NCBI RefSeq assembly: GCF_000835495.1
Contig: NW_015622547.1
Coordinates: forward strand, 372,001-436,000
Reading direction: 5' to 3'
Length of the DNA stretch: 64,000 bases
DNA from: Cladophialophora immunda
Lineage: Eukaryota; Ascomycota; Eurotiomycetes; Chaetothyriales; Herpotrichiellaceae
The notes below the pieces were generated by a model. The model had not been told where the DNA came from and made no database searches. It was given only the letters and a program-made list of their open reading frames with translations. Positions 56,394-64,000 of this stretch are shown one piece after another (the first letter of the stretch is position 1; the number at the start of each line of letters is the position of its first letter). The position numbers and the translations under genes were made by a program.

Positions 56394-56950
56394 GTCGGAG
56401 AAGATGGTATGAATTCTTATGGGAGTGGAATTCACCTGGAAATGAGATCCGCGCTTGATTCAGGCGCTTCATCGGCTGTTGAGTTGACGGTTTGTGCAGT
56501 CGACACACTGCTTGAATGGCAACCTGGCACTATTATCGGATCATGGTCTTTAGAGCACCGCGTGGAATGTTGGAATTGGCAATGAGGATTTTGCCTGCGG
56601 GCTTGAAAGGGCAAAAAAGTTTCTCCGCAGAACTTTACTTATGTAATCCTCACAAGGCTGCCACCACTGCCACATAAGGCTGCGACCCCCGAGCCAGGAA
56701 TGTCGCTTATCCCTCTCTACGTCTGGCGATCGCATTCGCCTGGAGAGACAGTTTAGTGCCAGAATGATACACTTGAAATGAGCCTTATAGACTATCCGTA
56801 GGTCCGTATAACTAACTACACACGCCTTTGATCCGGAGAAGTCATCGCACTCTTCATGTTTGAAATGATTATTCCCCATGCCTCTCTATTTCTGATCTGC
56901 AGTTGGTTCTATAGGCCCATTTATGTACCTGTTACGTCCCACGGTCATGT
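56394..56950. other. promoter of the Prp2 gene / 3' end of MMS19 gene
   Basis: These 557 bases lie between tandem minus-strand genes. The minus-strand frame at 56550..56879 is unremarkable. No RNA gene is seen. Confidence 0.5.
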
Positions 56951-59900
56951 CTATGCATCGTCATCATTTACATCATCAACTTCTCTTAACCATGCTGCTC
57001 TCGCGTCAACGGCCTCCTTCCTCACATCGCGCTTCGTGTCATCCAAAATATTAGTCAGACCATGCAGGACTTCGCGCTTGAGTGCGATCAGCGGGTTGGC
57101 TCGTGATGCACTGGCCGAGATGTATTTTGGCATCAAAGCAAGACAACGCGTTGCAAAGCGACGGGTTTGCGGCAGATTCGCTGGGCCAGTTGGCGCATTC
57201 CCCTTGTCGGACGAGGTAGTTTTCACAGGACCGGCTGCTTTAGATTTCGACACTGTCGCTACCGCGATAAGTCGCTTCACCAGTGCAGGTATGTGTCCAC
57301 TTTCTTCGAGTGCAGAGGGATTGTTCGATATAACGACTGCAAAAGTTTCCAAGGTAGCAATCTTGACAGTCTGGTCCGCAATGTCCAAAGACTGCAAGAG
57401 AAGTGGCAACAGGGTGGGGAGCTCCGGCATCACAATCTCCGAAGGAACAGACGCCATTATACCACTCATTGCTACCAGAAGATTCTCCTTTTCGGGTGTT
57501 GACTGCGATGTTTTGAATTTGTCGGAAATCATTGGCGTGAGCGTCTGGAAGACACGCTGAGGAGCAAGCAACCTAATCTGCGCTCCATTCTGCTTTGACA
57601 AAATGTCGTCGGCTGCTAGGATAGTAATAAAACCGCGGGCTGCTCGCTGAGAGACTTGGTGGGGATACTGCCTCGAATCAAGGAGCTCGACAAGGTTGGC
57701 CAGGTACTCGTTCGTCCTAGGAGAAAGTCGGAGTATTAGAGCTTTGAAGAGAGCAAAGAGGAGGCGAATGTCAAAGTCGGGTGTTGTAGTCTCGTCCATG
57801 GGTTCGTCTTTGAGCGCCGACAATTTTTGTGAGATTAAATGGTCAACGAACCCAAGATCGGCGATAGCAACGTGCTTGTTGACGTAGAGAGCAATTTGAG
57901 AAAGACAACTCTGAGTGACTGCTGGACTTTGGGCCTTTGATGCAAAAGACACCAAGTCTTGGATGCTCGGGATCAGTTGGTCCCTTGCGAGCAGGGAAGA
58001 GTTCGTGCCTCTGGGAACAGCTGCCAAAAGCCATGTCGATAGAATGGTTCGTGTAGGCTGATTGATCAAGGTGATGAGGATGTGAGACTCATCGCTGGTT
58101 GATGACTGAGTGAATAAAGAATAAAAGCTTTCTGCAGTGCGTTGAATTGCTCCTTCCGCAGAGTATCGGACGATCAGGTTCATGATTCGACCAAGCAGAT
58201 CCAGCACGTTCTCGTTCGCCAGCGGACCATGACTGACGTCTGATATTCTTCGGGATAGTGCCACGACCACCCGTTCGAAATATGCATCCAATGTCGCCTT
58301 CTGTTCCGAAACGCTGCGGTTCAAGACGTACAGAATTGTTCCCAAGATTTGGCAAGTGTAGGGAAATGGTGGACCTTGACTGGAGCTGAAAAGAAAGTCC
58401 AATTTATTCAGGAGACGTCTCATCAGCGTCCCTAGCAGTTCCTTCTCGAGGCTGATCTCCGCCAACCCTTCGAGCACAGCACTTGAGTCACTAGAACGTG
58501 CCCCTTCTTCGGAGTCAGGCAAGCGTGCCATAAAGGCCGGGAATGTGATGTTGGAGATCAAATTAGGCTTGAATTGAGATATTTCAGCCAAGGCCGTCAT
58601 GGCTTTCCTTTTCAGTTCGTCTCGACCGTAGGACTCTTCTTTGAGGACAATATCATCGAAGTACTGGACGAAAAGACCGATCTCATCGTCCGCAAGCACC
58701 GAATTCATTTTGGAGCACAGCAGCAGCCCATTAGCCGCCGTCAACCGGAATGAAACCTCTTCCTTGACCGTCCCCATCAAGGCTTGACTATATACGGCCA
58801 CAAATTTGTCCTTGAATTGTCCGATAAGATTCTGTCGCCCTTCAGGATTCTTAGGGCTTGGAGCTGCCCATGACCCATAGACTTCGATGGAAGCTTCGAA
58901 CAACTGGTTGGCAATCTCCAGGATCGCTCGCTGTTGCACCAAGCCCGCCGAAGATTGATAGATAGCTAACAGTGCTGGTCCAACGGTTTGCACCACAATT
59001 TCAAAGGCTGGGATCGAGGCTGATGACACTGCTTTGAGGATGTCCCCGGAAGCCTTTGCCTGCCTTGTCGCCGGCTCTTGCAGATGTTCAAGGCATTCTT
59101 TGTTGATAGGTGTCAAGTATTGGTGGAGTGGCGACGATGTGGTGCTTTGAGAGGCGTGAACAGTGGTAGACAAGCAGGTAGCGATGCCTTTAAGAACATG
59201 AAGTGCTTCTTCGGCTAGCTCTTGTTCTTGCGCTTGTAGTACCTCAAACTTGACGGCATCCCAGAGAGGTATTGAGAACTGGCTCAGCGTCTCAGGGTCA
59301 TAGTTGGTAGTACAGGCAGTCAGAGTCTGTAGACAATCCTTCTTGACAGTGGTGGAGGTAGAATCGAGACGATCCAGCATATTGGGAAAAGTGTATGGCG
59401 CTAGCGCTCCAGTAGAAGCCAGACATTCACGTAGTCTGTCTTTCAGATCCTGGGCTGTAATACCATAAGGATCATTGGGAGGCGGACGAAATGTGATGGG
59501 GAAATAAGCATATACCGAATCGAACATGGTTTGTACATGGTCCTTGATGTCCCATTCAACCATGAGAACCCTCAGCATAGAGAAGATCAACATTAAATTT
59601 CGGGGATCTTTTTCGCCTGCCACCAGATCCGTGATACCCACAAGGGACTCATCCTTCATGTCCCTTACCGCTGGAATAGGTCAGCAGGACCTCCGGGACA
59701 AAGAGCTCATTCAATCCTACCTTTGCGGTGGTGATCCAGGAATTCATTCAGGAGCTGGAGGATCCGGTACCTGCTAGCCTGGTTGCGTGTCTGCAAGTCC
59801 GTGAAGTGCTCAAATATCCTTGTATGCTTGTCAGTCAAGCCCAACTGCACAGTTTCGCTGCCAGACAACCTTGGACCACTTTCGGGGCAAGTCCGTGGAT

Positions 59901-60353
59901 AGCTGTAGCGTGGTGGTCCGCACTCACGCTCTCACAACCGTTTGAGCCATCTCATTTGTAAATCTTTCGAGGCCCTGCAGCCTGGACAAGCCCTCAATTG
60001 CTCCTCCATCTTCGATGCGATCACAGAAGAACTGGCAAAGCACCTGGATTTGTTGTCTAGACAGGTATTTCGGAGGAAGTGCCGAGATGACAGCAACCAG
60101 GTAGGAAACGGCCCTGGCGCGGATCTTCTCGTCGTCGTCATTGATATACTCGCCTAGTGACTGGACTACTTCAATCAAGGTCGTCTGGCGACTCTCGATT
60201 TCTTAGCTGTTAGTCTCAAGAACCAGTGCGATCGAGGCATCTGCAGACTTCATCTGCGGACTTACTCTGTGCCACCGACTTAGCGATTTCCGCCGCTTCC
60301 TGCTTGTTATTCTCGACAGCAAGTACATAATTGCGCGTGTCTGAGAGAGCCAT
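56951..60353 (-). CDS. mms19: MMS19/Met18 cytosolic Fe-S targeting factor
   Basis: Four exons (60353..60266, 60201..59928, 59818..59721 and 59670..56951) with introns of 64, 109 and 50 nt encode 1059 aa. Splicing restores the N-terminal MMS19 block SVAQKIESRQTTLIEVVQSLGEYI, then KIRARAVSYL, FFCDRIEDGGAIEG, VVRAIFEHFTDLQT and LLNEFLDHHRKAVRDM. The rest is a succession of HEAT-like helices with no transmembrane segment. MMS19 works with Cia1 and Cia2 to deliver Fe-S clusters to nuclear and cytosolic apoproteins such as XPD/Rad3, Pol delta and primase, hence its old name as a DNA repair and transcription factor. The C-terminal HEAT repeats (RRFATRCLALMPKYI, LTNILDDTKRDVRKEAVDARAAW) that bind clients are intact. 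The length fits the fungal family (about 1050). Confidence 0.92.
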
Positions 60354-60685
60354 GACACATATTGGAGTCTTCCCCAGCGTTCTCCAAAGCTAGACAGGAA
60401 GAGATCAGGCCACGGCTGGGTGTTCGTCCTGAACTGCGCAGTCGGCTCGATTTCCTCGCTACGTTAAAAGTTTCGGCTCAAATTATTATTTCGCCTAAAT
60501 TTCCTAATTTGGAAAAGCGGAAGAAGGGGTGAGGCTTGGCGAGACGGGCATCAACTTGGACTTGCAATACAGACGCCGACGCTAATGTTGATATTGTGTA
60601 CTGCACATCTCAGCGAGAATGCTGGCAAGGCGCTGATAGATGTGTTAATTGTGGGCACGGTATGTTTATCAAGACACGACCGCCA
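60354..60685. other. promoter of the MMS19 gene / 3' end of dehydratase gene
   Basis: These 332 bases lie between tandem minus-strand genes. Around 60480-60510 it is AT-rich (AATTATTATTTCGCC...). Nothing specific is recognised. Confidence 0.5.
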
Positions 60686-62268
60686 TCATGATCTTTGTTG
60701 ATTGGGTACCCCACGCCATGGATCCGCAAGCATTGTCCTCCCTTGCTCAGATTGCCAGAAGCTGCCCGCTGGACATTCATATACCTCAAACTCCTGCTCA
60801 TTTACATCACAGGAATATCCGGGAACAGTGGGAGTGACATGATATCCGTCTTGGGTGATTTGTGCGGGTGCTGCAAACGCCTCGTGGAGATGATCCGTGT
60901 ACTCAAGAATACTCTTTTTGCCAGAGACGGCAACAAAATCAATCGTGCTGATGTGCGAACACAGCTCCACCATTCCAGCACCGCTTCAAGGATGACCGCA
61001 AATCAGCAGAAGCCCGACAAGGTCGCGAAAGAGGACGCCCACTTACCCTGAGTGAGGCACCACAGGAATTCCGAATTTGGCACTCAGCAGAAGAACGCTG
61101 AGAATCTCGTTGACGCTGCAGAGCCGGACAGCATCCAGTTGAACAGCGTCTAATGCTTCTGCCTGCAGCAGTTGTTTGAACATGACGCGATTATTGACAT
61201 GCTCTCCAGTAGCGACGCCAATTCCATAAGGCTTAAGGGCTTTCCGTATTCGCGAATGGCCTAAAATGTCGTCTGGGGACGTTGGTTCCTCGACGAACCT
61301 GAGAAAATGAGACACATGTCCAGCACGGGTTCCAGACAAATGCCTTACCAAATATTGAGGTCTGCTAGGTTCTTCATATAATCAATGGCTTCGTCAACGT
61401 CCCACAGTTGATTGACGTCGACCATCAGGACTGCACTGTCCCCGGCAACCTCACGTACAAAGCTAAGTCGCTTACGATCCGACTGCAAACCAAGTCCTGC
61501 CTTGAGCTTGAAATGCTTGAAACCTTGTAACATTGCCGACTGAAGAAGCTCTCGAATCTGGTACGAAGTCAGTGGCGACGAACGCGCAAGGGCACAGTTT
61601 CCGAACTTCATCGTCTGAGTGGCCCAACCAACCTGCAGAGGTGTTATATGCGGGGACTGCTTGGTTTTCTAAAGCTGCTCTCAGCCGTTCAGACTTGGAT
61701 CCTTCTAGGCGCTTCAACATCTCGATGCCCTCGTCGGGGGTCACCACGTCGGTAAGATATCTGAAGTCGATGCAACGGACAAATTCTTCGGGCGAAAAGT
61801 CACAGACCAATCTCCATAGAGGCTTTCTCTCCTTTTTCGCCCAGAGATCCCAGATTGCATTCAAAACAGCACATGTCGCAAGTTGGAGGACTCCGCGCTC
61901 GGGTGACATGAAACGGATCTGACCAGAAACCATTTGCCGTTGGGTCTCCCCCATGTTCGACGTTAAGCTGGAAAGCTTTCGACCAACCAGACGTGGCGCC
62001 AGGCTCCTTATTGCTGTGCACAGCACGCTGCAAAGTTACCAACTTGCACCTAGATGGACTCGATAATCACTTACTCGTTGCCTTGTCCGTTGCTGAAAGA
62101 CCAACCAGTCCCTGAGAGCTCAGTGTCCGTGTGATACTGAAGGTAAGCGAGAGCATTTTCGCCTGCTAGATTCATTGGATCTGAGCCAATGTTCTTGAGA
62201 GAGGTCGGCCATCTCAGGTCCCTGACTGTGAAGGATACGATCGTTGGGTCTTCTGTGGCCATGTTCAT
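60686..62268 (-). CDS. lgd1: L-galactonate / L-fuconate dehydratase (enolase superfamily)
   Basis: Five exons (62268..62075, 62027..61607, 61557..61349, 61298..61047 and 60983..60686; introns 47, 49, 50 and 63 nt) give 457 aa. The start MNMATEDPTIVSFTVRDLRWPTSL aligns with fungal Lgd1/GaaB and human ENOSF1. Active-site residues are present: K222 and K224 in FKLKAG, metal ligands D252 (MVDVNQLWD), E278/E279 (EEPTSPDD) and E307 (ATGEH), and H357 in VPHSGGAG. The intron 61558..61606 was fixed by requiring a 12-residue helix as in ENOSF1. Such enzymes remove water from L-galactonate (or L-fuconate) to give the 2-keto-3-deoxy acid, the second step of fungal D-galacturonate use. The divergent aldolase next door supports this role. 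Which hexonate is the physiological substrate cannot be told from sequence. Confidence 0.87.
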
Positions 62269-62515
62269 CCCAGGTTCGTATAATTGATGTACGAAGGGAG
62301 TAATTCCAGGCGAAAGCTGACCATGTTCATTCAGTACCGACCTAATCCCTAGCTGTTGTCGGAATTATCGGAAAGCTGGTCGGAACGTCTAACGAAGGTC
62401 TTGGGGTTACCAAAGCCTGCCTATCCATGCGGAGAAGCTTTCCTTGCCCCCTCCGAATATCTGGTAACATCAACCAGACGGAAGGTCTGCGAGAGCGAAA
62501 GTGATCGTGTGAGAC
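62269..62515. promoter_or_regulatory. bidirectional promoter of the dehydratase/aldolase pair
   Basis: 247 bases between divergent start codons. Three direct copies of CGGAA start at 62360, 62369 and 62381; CGG triplets are the half-sites of Zn2Cys6 regulators. I looked for the GaaR element CCNCCAA on both strands and did not see one. Confidence 0.7.
62360..62385 (+). promoter_or_regulatory. three direct CGGAA elements (candidate Zn2Cys6 sites)
   Basis: CGGAA occurs at 62360, 62369 and 62381, giving start-to-start spacings of 9 and 12 bases. The central position between both genes would suit joint control. Binding is a hypothesis. Confidence 0.45.
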
Positions 62516-63879
62516 ATGTCTAAATTGACTTCAGCGCTCCGGCCTGGCGTGTATGCTCCGGTATTAACACCCTTTATAGGTGAAATACAACAAGAAGTTG
62601 ACTTGCCAGCATTTCGAGCTGGAGTCCTAAGACTAGCAAAGCTGGGCGTCGGGTTAGTCCTGAGCGGCACATTGGGAGAAGGAAACCTCCTTTCGAGATG
62701 CGAACGGAAAGTTTTGGTCAAAAATGCAAGAGAGGTGTTAGAAGAGAGCGGTCTTTATCGATCCGTACCCATAATTGCCGGGGCAGGGGCTGCGAGCCTT
62801 AGAGAGACCATTGAAATTGTTAAAGATGCTGCCGATGAAGGTGCTGATGCTGTGTGAGTCGAATTTAGTCATGAAAGAAGCGACCACTGATAATCCGAAC
62901 CAGCATTGTCGTCGCTCCGGCATATTATGCATTTGTCTTTGGAAGAGACAAGGCAACTTTGAAGGAGTTCTTCGTCTCTGTCGCCGATGCTAGTCCAGTG
63001 CCAGTGATGCTATACAATGTACGTCTTATTTCGGTGATGTCGGATGGCACATCCTGACTCTCCCAACATAGATTCCGTTCGCTACCGGAGGGATTGACCT
63101 CGACGCCGACTTCCTCATCGACATATCGTGAGTTCAATGAAGCCAGTTAGGAGCGACTCCGTAACTGATCCAGAGCCGCCATCAGAGAACATCCAAATAT
63201 CATGTTTGTGCTCTAGCAAAAGTCGTGGCTTTTCTTTTTCTGATTGATTCGGAATAGCGGTGTGAAGCTCACCTGTTTCAATGTCTCCAAAGGCCACCGA
63301 GTAGCCCTGCACATTGGCTCACCAGAATATCGGGAAAGACATAAACTGCCTTTTCTGGTTCTCGCTGGTTCCACGGATTACCTGCTGCCCGCGATAGTCG
63401 CTCGGCACCATGGCTGTATTGGGGGACCGTATGTCATTTGCTTTTCGTGGCGTCTGTCGCTGACTGCAGCAGAGTCAATCTGTATCCTAAGGTCTGCTTG
63501 AGATTGTTTCAACTGGGTACAAAGGCTCTGGAAGTGGGAAGCCCCGAAATGTCAGGCATAACCAGTCCCGCCAGCTGCAGTGCTAACGACTGAGCAGGTT
63601 TAAAGAAGCCCAGGAACTGCAGGACTTGGTGACAAAGGCAGACTCATACATTAATCGAGTTGTACGTGAACTGGCCCGGCCTCCTTAGACGAGGAAACTG
63701 ACGCAATACAGGGATTTCTTGGAATCAAATCGGCCATGGACATTCACGTAAGTCCTCAGTACGGGGAGATGAGACTCGGAGGAGATTTCCGTCGACCGCT
63801 GCCACGCCCTACGGATTTTGTGGTGCAGAACATATCCGAGGGACTCTTGGAAGTGTTTGAGAAGGAGAATGCATTGTAA
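62516..63879 (+). CDS. lga1: 2-keto-3-deoxy-L-galactonate-type aldolase (DHDPS family)
   Basis: Seven exons (62516..62853, 62904..63018, 63072..63127, 63258..63428, 63470..63550, 63598..63661 and 63712..63879) keep frame to give 330 aa, the size of Trichoderma Lga1/Aspergillus GaaC. The N-terminus GVYAPVLTPF, the GTLGEGNLLS loop, the LYNIPFATG Tyr motif (Y150) and the Schiff-base lysine K173 in SGVKLTCFN identify a class I aldolase of the dihydrodipicolinate synthase family. The end carries GIKSAMDIH and FRRPLPRP. The enzyme would split 2-keto-3-deoxy-L-galactonate into pyruvate and L-glyceraldehyde, directly following the reaction of the divergent dehydratase. The junctions around exon 5 (63429..63597) are the least certain: the 41-nt intron and gtcagg donor are weak, and about seven extra residues (GTKALEVGSPEM) result. 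Confidence 0.85.
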
Positions 63880-64000
63880 TGAGCCGCAGGCTTGAATCTG
63901 TCGAGCCGTTGCTGGAGCAGCATCTATACAGGGCAAACAGTAACTGAGCTTTTATTCCGTGAGCGTAGACTGAGGACATTCCACTCCAGCCACGGTCGAA

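Noticed and set aside
61558..61606. Apparent frameshift in the dehydratase gene
   Set aside because: A canonical 49-nt intron with a CACTGAC branch site restores frame and gives the family-length helix, so no pseudogene is needed.
63751..63762. Possible 12-nt intron gtaagtcctcag in the aldolase gene
   Set aside because: Far too short to be spliced. Reading through keeps the frame and joins two conserved parts.

Overview
This window looks like nuclear DNA of a filamentous ascomycete (Pezizomycotina). Introns are short, 41 to 310 nt and mostly 45 to 110, with GT...AG ends. UTRs and intergenic regions are pyrimidine-rich, and the gene families are fungal: ApsA/Num1, Vac7, DUF3824, a fungal flotillin, Fungal_trans_2 and bZIP regulators, and the D-galacturonate-type dehydratase/aldolase pair. 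Eurotiomycetes, perhaps Chaetothyriales, is my best guess from the general look of the proteins; this is inference, because no database could be searched. I see no rRNA, tRNA, CRISPR array, complete transposon, telomere or centromere. About 25 protein genes can be supported, most of them multi-exon. Several are split too finely to show as single open reading frames: NEDD8, eL42, tubulin cofactor A and cytochrome b5.

Layout, 0-20 kb: a HAD dehalogenase truncated by the window edge (-), a 3.4 kb gene-free leader, ApsA/Num1 (+), NEDD8 (+), elongin A (-) divergent from THO subunit 7 (+), tubulin chaperone A (-) divergent from an MDR oxidoreductase (+), a conserved hypothetical (-) and a flotillin (+). 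20-41 kb: Wee1 kinase (-) with a candidate 14-codon uORF, orotidine-5'-phosphate decarboxylase (-), Vac7-like protein (+), an SR-rich DUF3824-type protein (+), a 200-aa hypothetical (-) with a 17-C tract in its leader, ribosomal protein eL42 (-) divergent from a 2H-phosphoesterase (+). 41-51.5 kb: a gene-poor stretch with two bZIP factors, a soluble cytochrome b5, a Fungal_trans_2 protein with no zinc cluster, and one orphan ORF. 51.8-62.3 kb: a run of minus-strand genes (methylenetetrahydrofolate dehydrogenase, Prp2/DHX16 helicase, MMS19, L-galactonate/L-fuconate dehydratase). 62.5-63.9 kb: a DHDPS-family keto-deoxy-sugar-acid aldolase (+) divergent from that dehydratase.

Most of the window is conserved housekeeping: cell cycle (Wee1), nuclear positioning (ApsA), neddylation (NEDD8), elongation and mRNA export (elongin A, THOC7), splicing (Prp2), Fe-S/DNA repair (MMS19), pyrimidine and one-carbon metabolism, vacuole (Vac7) and translation (eL42). 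The clearest functional module is at the right end. The dehydratase and aldolase catalyse consecutive steps of sugar-acid catabolism and share a 247-bp intergenic promoter carrying three direct CGGAA elements. I did not find a clearly novel system. The items most worth a second look are that module, the transcription-factor island, the hydrophobic segments of the SR-rich protein, and the split or leader-regulated small genes. All exon coordinates were derived by hand from splice signals, reading-frame arithmetic and family resemblance recalled from memory.
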